Part shown: positions 19,357 to 27,916 of the stretch, in pieces
Layout of the letters: each line of letters starts with the position of its first letter
Numbering within the stretch: the first letter of the stretch is position 1
NCBI RefSeq assembly: GCF_031085165.1
Contig: NZ_JAVHTY010000004.1
Location: forward strand, 583,884-647,883
Source: Pseudomonas sp. 102515
Lineage (GTDB): Bacteria; Pseudomonadota; Gammaproteobacteria; Pseudomonadales; Pseudomonadaceae
Length of the DNA stretch: 64,000 nucleotides
Direction: 5' to 3'
Notes under the pieces: generated by a model
The model's input: only the letters and a program-made list of their open reading frames with translations
What the model was told of the DNA's origin: nothing
Databases searched by the model: none
Translations under genes and position numbers: made by a program

Positions 19357-21972
19357 CTAGCGGTCCAGTGGCGCCAGCAGCTGGGCCAGGTCGCTTTCGG
19401 TCAGGCGCCAGTCGCCACCGTTCTCGCTGAGGATACCGGCGCTCAGGCGGGCCTTTTCCTGCTGCAGCTGCTGGATGCGTTCTTCCAGCGTACCGCGGGC
19501 GATCAGCTTGTAGACGAACACCGGACGATCCTGGCCGATACGATAGGCGCGGTCGCTGGCCTGCTGCTCGGCGGCCGGATTCCACCAGGGATCGAAGTGG
19601 ATCACCGTGTCCGCCGCCGTCAGGTTGAGACCGCTGCCGCCGGCCTTGAGGCTGAGCAGGAACACCGGCACCTCGCCATTCTGGAAGCGCTGCACCGGGG
19701 TGCGCCGATCCCGGGTTTCGCCGGTCAGGGTGACGTACTCGATGCCGCGCTGGTCGAGGTCGGCGGCGATGAGATCGAGCATGCTGGTGAACTGGGAGAA
19801 CACCAGGACCCGACTGCCGCCGGGGAGCAGGGCGTCGAGGCGCTCGTTCAGCGCCGCCAGTTTCGCCGAGGGCTTGGCCACACTGGCGTCTTCGTGGGGC
19901 ACCAGGCGCAGATCGCAGCAGACCTGACGTAGCCGCAGCAGGGCATCGAGGATCAGCAACTGGCTGCGACCGATGCCCTGACGGGCTATCTCGGCGCGGA
20001 CGCGTTCGTCCAGCAGCAGCCGCAGGTCTTCGTAGCGCTCGCGCTGCGCCGTGCTGAGCTCGACCAGCTGGACGATCTCGGTCTTGGGCGGCAACTCGCT
20101 GGCGACCCGCTGCTTGGTGCGGCGCAGCATGAAGGGCCGTACCCGTGCCTTGAGCGCGGCCAGGCGCTGCACATCGCCTTCGCGTTCCACGGGGATGCGA
20201 TAGGCCTGCTTGAAGCCCTTCTCGTCGCCCAGCCAACCGGGCATCAGGAAGTGGAATTGCGACCAGAGTTCGCCCAGGTGGTTTTCCAGCGGCGTGCCCG
20301 TCAGGCAGAGGCGATGGCGGGCGCGCAGGTGGCGCGCCGCCTGGGCGGCCTTGGTGGCGGCGTTCTTGATCGACTGCGCCTCGTCGAGTACCTGCAGGTG
20401 GAAGTCGTAGCCAGCCAGGCGCTCGGCGTCGCGAGGCAGCAAGGCATAGGTGGTGAGCACCACGTCGTGCTCGGGAATCCGCTCGAAGCGACTGCTGCGG
20501 GCGCTGCCCTGCAGGGTCAGCACGCGCAGGCCGGGGGCGAAGCGGGCGATCTCGTCCTGCCAGTTGGGGATCAGGCTGGTGGGCATGACGATCAGCGCCG
20601 GCGCCGTCAAACGACCAGCGGCCTGTTCGACGAGGATGTGCGCCAGGGTCTGCAGCGTCTTGCCCAGGCCCATGTCGTCGGCGAGGATGCCGCCCACGTC
20701 CAGTTCCCGCAGTGCTTGCAGCCAGGCCACGCCGTCGCGCTGATAGGGGCGCAGCTCGGCGTGCAGGGTGTCCGGCAGGACGACGGGCTCGGCGGCATAG
20801 CTGCGCAGACGCTCGGCGAAGCTGCGCAGGCGTTCACCGCCTTCCCATTCCAGCGGCAGGCGCTCGTCCAGCTCGGCCAGGCGCGCGGCGTCCAGGCGCG
20901 GCAGGCGCAGGGCACGGTCATGGGTGAGGCGGTCGGTGGCATAGAGCTCGCCGAGGATCTGCAGGATCGGCTTGAGCCGACCCAGGGGCACGGCGACCCG
21001 TTGCACCCGGCCCTGCTGGCCGGCGAGGCGCGGAGGATCGATGCGCAGCAACACGGGTTCGTCGTCGGCGCGCTTGGCCAGCATCGCCGGCTCGTACTGG
21101 GAAGGTTCGCGGCGCAGGGCGTCGATCAGCAGCGGAATCAGACTGACGCGGCGCTGACCCAGGCGAATGCCCAACTCGACGTCGAACTGGCCGTTCGCAG
21201 CGGTCGAGTCCTGCACCTCTTCGAGGTGACCGTACCAGCCTTCCACCGGTGTCAGGTCGAAGGTGAATTCGGGATGGGCCTCGATCTGCCAGCCGGCTTC
21301 GCGCAGACCGGGGATGACCTGCTGCACGAACCTGAGCCAGGCGAGGTCGTCCGGCAATTCGAACATCTCGCCACTGTCGTCGGGCAGTGCGGCGCTGCGC
21401 CGAGTCGCCAGGCGCAGGCCGTGATCGAGCAGCGTCTGCCGCCAGCGTTGTTCGGCCGGCAACTGGCGCGCGGGATAGTCGGCGTCCGGAATCCGCGGCG
21501 GGGCGCCGAACAATCGCCGCGGGCCATAGGCGAAGGCCAGGGCGGCGCGATGGCGCACCGTAGGTCGCATCTTGCCGATGTGCCGGTCGTAATCGATCTG
21601 GGTATGGCTGCCGAGGGTCAGGACCGGTTGCGGCAGCTCCGGATTGGCAACCGGCGTGGCCGGCAAGTCGGCCTCGCTGCGTTGCAGCCGTTCGAGCTCG
21701 ATGAGCGCGGCGGCGGCATGCTTGCAGTTGCGGCCGACCGGGCAGGTGCAGCGGGCGTCGACCCGCCAGGCGGTCTCGCCCGCGCGCAGGCTGATCGCCT
21801 GCCGATAGGCCGGTCCGGCCGGGCTGCTGCACTCGGCATAGAGCTGGCCCCTGGCCGCCGAGCGCAGCTGTACCAGGCCATCCAGCGCCAGGCGCCGGCC
21901 GCGCTCGTAGTTGCGCTCCGTGAAGGCGCCTTTCCAGTCCTGCCACTTGAGCCGTTCGAAACGTAACGCCAT
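19357..21972 (-). CDS. SNF2-family helicase with SWIM zinc finger
   Basis: An 871-residue Swi2/Snf2-type DNA-dependent ATPase. The N-terminal SWIM finger has Cys75-x-Cys77-x5-Cys83-x-His85. The helicase core holds the Walker A region DDMGLGKTLQTL (about residue 430), the DEAQ box (DEAQSIKN, about 530) and the C-terminal lobe with LNLTAADTVIHFDPWWNPA and QASDRAYRIGQ. Bacterial members are implicated in transcription or repair, but this subgroup is not characterised. It is a single-gene unit. Confidence 0.92.
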   Translation of the reverse strand: MALRFERLKWQDWKGAFTERNYERGRRLALDGLVQLRSAARGQLYAECSSPAGPAYRQAISLRAGETAWRVDARCTCPVGRNCKHAAAALIELERLQRSEADLPATPVANPELPQPVLTLGSHTQIDYDRHIGKMRPTVRHRAALAFAYGPRRLFGAPPRIPDADYPARQLPAEQRWRQTLLDHGLRLATRRSAALPDDSGEMFELPDDLAWLRFVQQVIPGLREAGWQIEAHPEFTFDLTPVEGWYGHLEEVQDSTAANGQFDVELGIRLGQRRVSLIPLLIDALRREPSQYEPAMLAKRADDEPVLLRIDPPRLAGQQGRVQRVAVPLGRLKPILQILGELYATDRLTHDRALRLPRLDAARLAELDERLPLEWEGGERLRSFAERLRSYAAEPVVLPDTLHAELRPYQRDGVAWLQALRELDVGGILADDMGLGKTLQTLAHILVEQAAGRLTAPALIVMPTSLIPNWQDEIARFAPGLRVLTLQGSARSSRFERIPEHDVVLTTYALLPRDAERLAGYDFHLQVLDEAQSIKNAATKAAQAARHLRARHRLCLTGTPLENHLGELWSQFHFLMPGWLGDEKGFKQAYRIPVEREGDVQRLAALKARVRPFMLRRTKQRVASELPPKTEIVQLVELSTAQRERYEDLRLLLDERVRAEIARQGIGRSQLLILDALLRLRQVCCDLRLVPHEDASVAKPSAKLAALNERLDALLPGGSRVLVFSQFTSMLDLIAADLDQRGIEYVTLTGETRDRRTPVQRFQNGEVPVFLLSLKAGGSGLNLTAADTVIHFDPWWNPAAEQQASDRAYRIGQDRPVFVYKLIARGTLEERIQQLQQEKARLSAGILSENGGDWRLTESDLAQLLAPLDR

Positions 21973-22041
21973 CGTTCACCCAGGCTGTTCGCACCAAACC
22001 GGCTATTCTGCCACAGTCCGGTAGACGCTCGTCGGACTCCC

Positions 22042-22069
22042 TTGATCTATGTGAGAATGAGAATATAGT
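22042..22069 (+). promoter_or_regulatory. Candidate Fur-regulated promoter
   Basis: TTGATC (22042-22047) and TATAGT (22064-22069) are spaced by 16 bp. Tandem hexamers GAGAAT-GAGAAT (22053-22064) fill the spacer; they resemble the GATAAT repeats of Fur sites (11 of 19 positions against the consensus). Iron control is inference. Confidence 0.4.
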
Positions 22070-22096
22070 GCATTTAACAGGATGAGGAGCGAGACG

Positions 22097-22267
22097 ATGC
22101 GTGAACAGCCGTTAGCCAGCGTAGCCCTGATCACGGCCAGCCGCCTGGAGGCCCGACGGGAAGGGCGCTTGCGCTCGTTGCAGCGCTGCATCCTTATCGC
22201 TTGCAGCCTGGGGGTGCTCGGCGCGGCCGCCTTGCACCTGGCGTACCTCGCCCTGGGTGGTTTCTAG
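22097..22267 (+). CDS. 56-residue single-pass membrane peptide
   Basis: A short protein, MREQPLASVALITASRLEAR onward, with a basic N-terminal half (SRLEARREGRLRSLQR) and one hydrophobic segment (about residues 32-54). ATG 22097 has AGGAG about 8 nt upstream; an ATG at 22082 is in frame but lacks a site. It has its own candidate promoter and shares a terminator with pykA, so it looks like a true monocistronic gene. I do not recognise the family. Confidence 0.6.
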   Translation: MREQPLASVALITASRLEARREGRLRSLQRCILIACSLGVLGAAALHLAYLALGGF

Positions 22268-22313
22268 GCCAGCCAGGTCTTGCCTGGCTCTGGCGATCTT
22301 TCGTCCTGCCCAA

Positions 22314-22349
22314 AAAAAGCCCCGAACAGTGGCCTGTCCGGGGCTTTTT
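22314..22349. terminator. Bidirectional terminator between the small ORF and pykA
   Basis: AAAAAGCCCCG (22314-22324) pairs with CGGGGCTTTTT (22339-22349) around a 14-nt loop. The A-run and T-run on the two sides allow termination in both directions for the convergent genes. Confidence 0.92.
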
Positions 22350-22381
22350 CGTCAGTACCGGTCAAGGACCGGCGGCAGGGA

Positions 22382-23833
22382 TCAGACCAGCAGATCGCCT
22401 ACGCGGTACATCTTCATGGTGTTGGTGCCGTCACGCTTGGTGTAGCTGTCGCCCTTGGTGAGGATGACCCAGTCGCCGTGCTCGACGATGCCGCGCTTGA
22501 GCAGCTCGTCCACCGCCGCCTGGCTCACCTTGTTCGCCGGCATGGTGGTCGGGTCGAAGGGGATGGTGTGCACGTTGCGGAACAGCGCGGTGCGGGCCTG
22601 GGTGGCGCGGCTGGACGCGAAGGAGAAGATCGGCACCGAGGAGCGCAGGCGCGACATGATCAGCGGGGTGTAACCGGTGTCGGTCAGGCTGATGATGGCC
22701 TTCACGCCGGGGAAGTGGTTGGCCACGTAGATGGAGGCCAGGGCGATACTCTCGTCCCAACGGGTGAAGGTATGGCCCAGGCGGTGGCTGGACAGCTTGC
22801 TGGTGGGTTGCTTCTCGGCACCGACGCAGACGCGCGCCATGGCCTTGACCGCTTCCACCGGGTACTGGCCGGCGGCGCTCTCGGCGGAGAGCATCACGGC
22901 GTCGGTGTTGTCCAGCACGGCGTTGGCCACGTCGGAGACTTCCGCTCGGGTCGGCATCGGGCTGCTGATCATCGACTCCATCATCTGGGTCGCGGTGATC
23001 ACCGCCTTGTTGAGGCGACGGGCGTGGGAAATGATGCGCTTCTGGATGCCCACCAGCTCGGCATCGCCGATTTCCACGCCCAGGTCGCCCCGGGCCACCA
23101 TCACGGCGTCGCTGGCATGGATCAGGCCGTCCAGGGCTTCGTCGTCGGCCACGGCTTCGGCACGTTCGATCTTGGCCACCAGCCAGGATTTGCCGCCGGC
23201 GGCTTCCATCAGGCGCCGGGCTTCGTGCATGTCTTCGGCATCACGCGGGAAGGACACGGCCAGGTAGTCGACCTCCATGGAGGCGGCCAGCTTGATGTCT
23301 TCGCGGTCCTTGTCGGTCAGCGCAGGGGCGGTGAGGCCGCCGCCACGCCGGTTGATACCCTTGTGATCGGACAGCGGGCCGCCGATCAGGGTGGTGCAAT
23401 GCAATTCGGTGGCGGTCATGCCTTCCACACGCAGGACCACGCGGCCATCGTCCAGCAGCAGTTCGTCACCTACGCGGCAGTCGGTGACCAGGCCCGGGTA
23501 GTCGATGCCGACCACCTCTTCGGTGCCTTCGGTGCGGGGATGGGCGATGGACAGGCGGAAGGGATCGCCGACCTTGAGTTCGATGCGCTTGTTGACGAAC
23601 TTGGCGATGCGGATCTTCGGACCCTGGAGGTCGCCGAGCAGGGCGACATGGCGACCGTGCTTGGCGGCGAGATCCCGTACCAGCTGACCACGGGCCCGGT
23701 GCTCGTCGGGCGTTCCATGCGAGAAGTTCAGGCGGGCGACGTCGATGCCGGCGATGATGAGCTGCTCGAGGACTTCCGGAGAATTGCTGGCCGGGCCGAG
23801 GGTGGCGACGATCTTGGTACGGCGATAAATCAT
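22382..23833 (-). CDS. pykA: Pyruvate kinase PykA
   Basis: Converts phosphoenolpyruvate and ADP to pyruvate and ATP. The 483-residue length and sequence correspond to the PykA (type II) form of Pseudomonas rather than PykF. Motifs include KIVATLGPAS at the N terminus, the active-site helix with KIERAEAV, the metal-site MVARGDLGVE and MMESMISSPMPTRAEVSDVANAV. ATG 23833 is preceded by AAAGGAAAG. A hairpin lies in its 5' leader. Confidence 0.95.
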   Translation of the reverse strand: MIYRRTKIVATLGPASNSPEVLEQLIIAGIDVARLNFSHGTPDEHRARGQLVRDLAAKHGRHVALLGDLQGPKIRIAKFVNKRIELKVGDPFRLSIAHPRTEGTEEVVGIDYPGLVTDCRVGDELLLDDGRVVLRVEGMTATELHCTTLIGGPLSDHKGINRRGGGLTAPALTDKDREDIKLAASMEVDYLAVSFPRDAEDMHEARRLMEAAGGKSWLVAKIERAEAVADDEALDGLIHASDAVMVARGDLGVEIGDAELVGIQKRIISHARRLNKAVITATQMMESMISSPMPTRAEVSDVANAVLDNTDAVMLSAESAAGQYPVEAVKAMARVCVGAEKQPTSKLSSHRLGHTFTRWDESIALASIYVANHFPGVKAIISLTDTGYTPLIMSRLRSSVPIFSFASSRATQARTALFRNVHTIPFDPTTMPANKVSQAAVDELLKRGIVEHGDWVILTKGDSYTKRDGTNTMKMYRVGDLLV

Positions 23834-23866
23834 GCAGTCTTTCCTTTAGCGGATTGCAACCATGAG

Positions 23867-23884
23867 TCGGCGCCTCAGCGCCGA
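23867..23884 (-). promoter_or_regulatory. Hairpin in the pykA 5' leader
   Basis: TCGGCGC and GCGCCGA form a perfect 7-bp stem around CTCA, about 34 nt upstream of the pykA start codon. There is no T-run. Its function is unknown. Confidence 0.35.
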
Positions 23885-24029
23885 GTCGACGTAGAACACG
23901 AAGCGCACCTCATTGTAGCGCTGTCGCGTGGCCAGCACATGACGGCTTTTCGCAGCGCTGTCACACCAATGGTCGTTTGCCCTCAAGAAGCGCTCCCCGG
24001 CGCCGATCTAGCGAGCAGGAGGACTTTCC

Positions 24030-24416
24030 ATGCGCCCTTATCTCTGCCTGTTCCTGCTGTTCGGCCTGACCGGCTGCACCAGCGTTTCAATGAATTCCTA
24101 TCTCGACGCCGCCTACAAGTCCTATGCTGAAGGCGACTGCACCAATGCCCTGCTGCAGATATCCCAGGCCGAGCGCAAGGGTCGCGCACGCCCCTGGCTG
24201 CAGCCGGAATTCTCCATGCTGCGTGGCCAGTGTCTCGAGCAGCAGCAGCTGTACGCCGACGCCGCTCAGACCTATCGTTTCATCCAGGCCCGGTTTCCGG
24301 CCAGCGAATACGCCTTTCGGGCCCAGGCCCGACTGGACACCCTGCGCCAATTGGGGCTAGATGGCGGCACGGCCGTTGCGACGCCCCAGCCGGTGCGAAA
24401 ACTACCGCAGCGCTGA
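24030..24416 (+). CDS. Small TPR-like lipoprotein
   Basis: A 128-residue protein with a lipoprotein signal: hydrophobic residues 3-14 and lipobox L-T-G-C with Cys16 as the lipid site. The mature part has helical repeats (YKSYAEGDCTNALLQISQAE, QQLYADAAQTYRFIQARFP) like TPR units. GCAGGAGGA precedes the ATG. Probably anchored in the outer membrane (Ser at +3); the partner is unknown. Confidence 0.8.
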   Translation: MRPYLCLFLLFGLTGCTSVSMNSYLDAAYKSYAEGDCTNALLQISQAERKGRARPWLQPEFSMLRGQCLEQQQLYADAAQTYRFIQARFPASEYAFRAQARLDTLRQLGLDGGTAVATPQPVRKLPQR

Positions 24417-24472
24417 GCTTTCCGGGACGTTGGCGGTAAAGTGGCTTTACCGTGTGCAGGATGAATCGCACC

Positions 24473-24835
24473 ATGACTCAGAATCGTCGTATCGAGCGCC
24501 ACCAACTGCCCTACTACCTGAAGGTATTCAACCGCTTCACCGACAAGCCCATGGGCTACATCGGCAACATCTCCCGCGAGGGGTTGCTGATGATCAGCCA
24601 GCTGCCCATGCTGGTGAATGCGCGCTTCGAACTCCGGTTGAAGATTCCGGGGCAGGACGGTCAGCTGCACTTCGTCGACTTCGATGCCCGTTGCCAGTGG
24701 AGCCACGAAGACGTGACCCCGGGCAATTACGATTCCGGTTTCAGCGTTGCCGAGCCACCGGCCGAATTCGCCGAGCTGATCGGGGTGCTGCAGCACTATT
24801 TCACCTTCGGGCGCCTCTCTCAGTCGGCGATCTGA
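24473..24835 (+). CDS. PilZ-domain cyclic-di-GMP-binding protein
   Basis: A 120-residue single-domain PilZ protein. The c-di-GMP-binding signature is present: R5-x3-R9 in QNRRIERH and the N-x-S-x-x-G form of the second motif in GNISREGLLM. I chose ATG 24473; ATG 24461 in the same frame adds four residues. The stop region overlaps the convergent gene by 16 nt. The output partner is unknown. Confidence 0.85.
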   Translation: MTQNRRIERHQLPYYLKVFNRFTDKPMGYIGNISREGLLMISQLPMLVNARFELRLKIPGQDGQLHFVDFDARCQWSHEDVTPGNYDSGFSVAEPPAEFAELIGVLQHYFTFGRLSQSAI

Positions 24836-25617
24836 TCCGGGTCGCCGGCATTCCAGAGCTGCACCAGGCGGGTCTGCAGATCCGCCGTCGCGCTGGCAGG
24901 CAGCCAGCGGATGTCCCTTCTCTCCAGGCGCGCGGCCAGTCGCTCGCCCTGTCTCCTGGCCTGCCAGGCCTCGGCATAGCGGCGGGCGTCGCGCCAGGTA
25001 CGGATTTCGTCAGGCTCTGCCATCTCCTCCAGCGCGGTGTCGACCAGCCAGAGCTGCAGGCCGCGTCGGCCCAGATCCAGGCGGCCGAGCCAGGCCACCC
25101 TGTCTTCATCCAGTGGCGCCATGACCACCAGGACACTGCCGGGTTGCGCCTGGCTGCAGAGCCGCGCCAGCGCCGCCTTGAGATCAGCCGTCGCGCCTGG
25201 GACCGACCGCGGAAGGACAGCGGGCCTCAGGGGGCGAGCGGGCGTGGCGGCCGCCAGCAGGCGCAGCTCGGGATCGAGGCCGTAGAGCCGCAGCTCATTG
25301 CCGCTGGCCGCCAGCGCCTGCCAGAAGCCCAGCGCCTGTTCTCGGCTTCCGCGCCCGTCGGTCTTGGCCAGTCCCGTGCTGGCGATCAACAGCTGCAAAG
25401 GCGTGTTCGCCCGCAGGCGTGCCCTGACGGCCTGCGCGATGAGCGGCGAATGTGCCCGGGTCTTCCGCCAGTGCCGGCGCTCCAGCAGGGCCAGCCCCAG
25501 GAGCAGCAACGCCCCTGCGGCCGGCAGGGCCTGCCAGCGCGGAGGCGCCAGCCAGCCCAGGGTCAGGCCGAGCAGCGCCAGGGCGACCAGCGCCAGGGGT
25601 AGGCAGCGCTGGATCAT
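24820..25617 (-). CDS. Membrane protein of the MoxR operon, possibly a divergent DUF58 protein
   Basis: 265 residues with two hydrophobic segments near the N terminus (about 5-22 and 30-46) and a cytoplasmic remainder. MoxR genes are usually followed by a DUF58 gene of this topology, and the C terminus (RRYAEAWQARRQGERLAARL, then a domain with WLPASATADLQTRLVQLW) resembles DUF58 ends, but I cannot find the usual RxYxxGD core. ATG 25617 overlaps the MoxR stop (ATGA); a longer frame to 26049 is an artefact inside the MoxR gene. Confidence 0.65.
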   Translation of the reverse strand: MIQRCLPLALVALALLGLTLGWLAPPRWQALPAAGALLLLGLALLERRHWRKTRAHSPLIAQAVRARLRANTPLQLLIASTGLAKTDGRGSREQALGFWQALAASGNELRLYGLDPELRLLAAATPARPLRPAVLPRSVPGATADLKAALARLCSQAQPGSVLVVMAPLDEDRVAWLGRLDLGRRGLQLWLVDTALEEMAEPDEIRTWRDARRYAEAWQARRQGERLAARLERRDIRWLPASATADLQTRLVQLWNAGDPDQIAD

Positions 25618-26609
25618 GGGCGCGGTGCCGGACACTGTCCCAGCAGCTTGAGGATCTGGCCATCCAGGCTGTCGCCCTCGAATTCGCGTTCTGGCGTCAG
25701 CCGCAGCCGCGGCCGCAGCACGGCGGGCAGCAGGGTGCGCACATCCTCGGGCGTCACGCTGTTGCCACCCCGCAGGAAGGCCTGTGCCTGGGCCAGGCGC
25801 AGCAGGGCCTGCCCGGCGCGCGGCCCGGCGCCCTGCTCGAAGGCCGGCCATTCCCGGGTGAGACGGATCAGGCGCACGGCATGCTCGAGGACCGGCTCCG
25901 CGACCGGCAGGCCGGCCACCAGTCGCTGCAGGGCTGGCAGATCCCGAGCCTGCAGCAACGGGCGCAGGGCCGCGGCTTCCAGGGGATCGCCGTGACCCTG
26001 CTGGATGGCCTGGCGCAGGGCGGCGAGCTCCTGACCCTCCGCCGGCCACTCCAGTCGCAGGTGCACGAGAAAGCGATCCCGCAGCGCCAGTGGCAGATCG
26101 CTGCCCGGGGTATGGGTGGCGATCACCATGAAGGGCGCCGGCAGGGGCACCGGGCGACCGCCCAGACTCAGCTGGCGGCCCTGCAGGGCGTCGTCCAGCA
26201 GCTGGAGGACCGCTGGCGGCGCCCGGTGCAGGTCTTCGAGCAGGACCAGGGGATTGAACAGAGGGCCCCGCCGCAGACGGGCACTGTCGCTGCCGACGTC
26301 CGTGACGATTTCGCCGGCCACCTCGGCAGGGGTCAGGGCGGGATGACAGTGCAATCGGGCGAAACCGGCGTCCAGGCTGGCCGCCAGGGCGCGGGTCAGC
26401 AGCGTCTTGCCGGAGCCGGTCGGACCTTCCAGCAGCAGGTGACCGCCGGCCAGCAGCGTGGCGAGCAGCCCGTCCACGGCGGCGTCCTGCTGCGGCAGCA
26501 CCTTGAGCAGGGCCAGCCGCAGAGCCTGCAGTCGGGTCAGGGCGCGGGCCTTGACGCCGGTGTCGCCAGCGTCCACCGGAGTGGCGTCAGGAGGGGAACT
26601 GTCGGTCAT
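25614..26609 (-). CDS. MoxR-family AAA ATPase (atypical Walker B)
   Basis: 331 residues. Walker A GPTGSGKT is at residues 62-69. In MoxR proteins Walker B normally ends D-E-I-N-R-A-P-P; here the segment is LVLLEDLHRAPP, with the acidic pair reversed and Asn replaced by His. The sensor 1 region reads VIATHTPGSDLPLALRDRF, without the usual Asn of ATQNP. MoxR proteins act as chaperones for VWA or DUF58 partners. Overlaps both neighbours by 4 nt (ATGA). Confidence 0.85.
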   Translation of the reverse strand: MTDSSPPDATPVDAGDTGVKARALTRLQALRLALLKVLPQQDAAVDGLLATLLAGGHLLLEGPTGSGKTLLTRALAASLDAGFARLHCHPALTPAEVAGEIVTDVGSDSARLRRGPLFNPLVLLEDLHRAPPAVLQLLDDALQGRQLSLGGRPVPLPAPFMVIATHTPGSDLPLALRDRFLVHLRLEWPAEGQELAALRQAIQQGHGDPLEAAALRPLLQARDLPALQRLVAGLPVAEPVLEHAVRLIRLTREWPAFEQGAGPRAGQALLRLAQAQAFLRGGNSVTPEDVRTLLPAVLRPRLRLTPEREFEGDSLDGQILKLLGQCPAPRP

Positions 26610-27808
26610 CGGGAGTCCTCGGGAGCGGGGGGCGCCACAGCCAGGTGCAACAGGCGCAGCTGGACGATGCGGCGGGTGAAGTCGCGGGCGGAGAGGCGCG
26701 CCGGGCCAGGCCGCATCGCCTCGCCCACCACGCGGGTGCTCAAGCCGCTCAGACGCGCAAGATATTGCCAGCGCTCGGCCACGCCTTGGTCGGCGAGTTC
26801 GGGGCGGCGGCGGTGCACCTCACGCTGGATATCTCGCTGCAGGGTGGCGATCAGTTCGGGCCAGCGTTCGGCATCACGCCGTGGAGCGGGGTTTGCCCGC
26901 CGACGTCTCAGCCAGACCCCCGCCGCCAGTGTCAGGAGCAGAAGGGGCAGGCCATAGCGTTGCAAGGCGTCCAGCCACCGGGGGATGGGCGGCGCCGGGG
27001 CGATCAAGGTCACCGGCGCGCCCTGGGTGAGGTACCACAGCAGCCAGGCATTGTCGTACTGGGCGAGGTGGGCGTTGCTCCAGAGATCGGTGTCCGACAG
27101 CAGGGTCACGCTGCCGTCGCCCCAGGGCAGCATCAGCATATGGGTGGCGCTGGCGCTGCTGGCCCAGGCCACCGCCTGATCACCGACATCGAACAGATGC
27201 CGGCTGTCGTCGAAGCCGAGGTAGGCGGGGGCGTCGTCCTCGGCGAGATAGAGCTGGGTCAGGTTGGACCAGAGCGGCAGCGCCATGATCGGCGCGGCGG
27301 CCCCTCCCAGCTCGCGGGTCGGCATGGGACGAACGCCCAGGGTCGCGCTGAGCGCCAGGGTGCTGTCATCGGCGATGGCCACCAGATGGCCGCCCGCTTC
27401 GACCCAGTCCAGTAGCGTCTGGGCCTGAGCCTCCGCAAGGGGCGGATTGCCGGCCAGCCAGAACCTGACGTCCCCGGCCGGCAGCTCGGCGAGTTGCTCG
27501 GGTCGGCCGCGCTGCACCCGGCTGCCGAAGTGCTGCAGGTAGGCCGCGGCTAGCGCCTGGGGATCGGCGCTGTGCATGGTGGCGGCGAATTGAGTGGCGG
27601 TCTGCCGCGCTGTCCGGCTGTCGAGCCCCTGATGGGTCAGGCGCAGGCTGGCCGGGCCGCTGTCGGACTGCGGCGGCAGGGGACAGGACAGCGGCTCCTG
27701 CTGCGCGAGGCAGGCCAGGGACAGGGTCAACGCCCAGACGGCCGCGCCCAGGCGTACGCCGATACCTCGGCACCTGAAGCGAAGGGAGAGCCGATCGACT
27801 GAACGCAT
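26606..27808 (-). CDS. DUF4350-domain membrane protein
   Basis: 400 residues: an N-terminal signal or anchor (about 18-35), an extracytoplasmic DUF4350-like domain (about 60-270, with DVRFWLAGNPPLAEAQAQTL and GDGSVTLLSDTDLWSN), a hydrophobic segment (about 295-312) followed by RRRR, and a cytoplasmic helical tail. First gene of the three-gene MoxR operon; the ORF overlaps the MoxR start by 4 nt. The family is uncharacterised but commonly found with MoxR and DUF58. Confidence 0.75.
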   Translation of the reverse strand: MRSVDRLSLRFRCRGIGVRLGAAVWALTLSLACLAQQEPLSCPLPPQSDSGPASLRLTHQGLDSRTARQTATQFAATMHSADPQALAAAYLQHFGSRVQRGRPEQLAELPAGDVRFWLAGNPPLAEAQAQTLLDWVEAGGHLVAIADDSTLALSATLGVRPMPTRELGGAAAPIMALPLWSNLTQLYLAEDDAPAYLGFDDSRHLFDVGDQAVAWASSASATHMLMLPWGDGSVTLLSDTDLWSNAHLAQYDNAWLLWYLTQGAPVTLIAPAPPIPRWLDALQRYGLPLLLLTLAAGVWLRRRRANPAPRRDAERWPELIATLQRDIQREVHRRRPELADQGVAERWQYLARLSGLSTRVVGEAMRPGPARLSARDFTRRIVQLRLLHLAVAPPAPEDSR

Positions 27809-27916
27809 GGGCGGAGAGAATACGCGGTAGACGGGCGCCAGAGCCTAGCGGGTGCGGGCGCTCGGGAGCAAGGCACACGACGATGCTAGACTGCGCCGAT
27901 TCTAGGGGAGGGTGGT

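Noticed and set aside
20251..21966. Open + strand frame of 571 codons opposite the SNF2 gene
   Set aside because: Antisense shadow of a well-supported helicase; no ribosome-binding site or motif.
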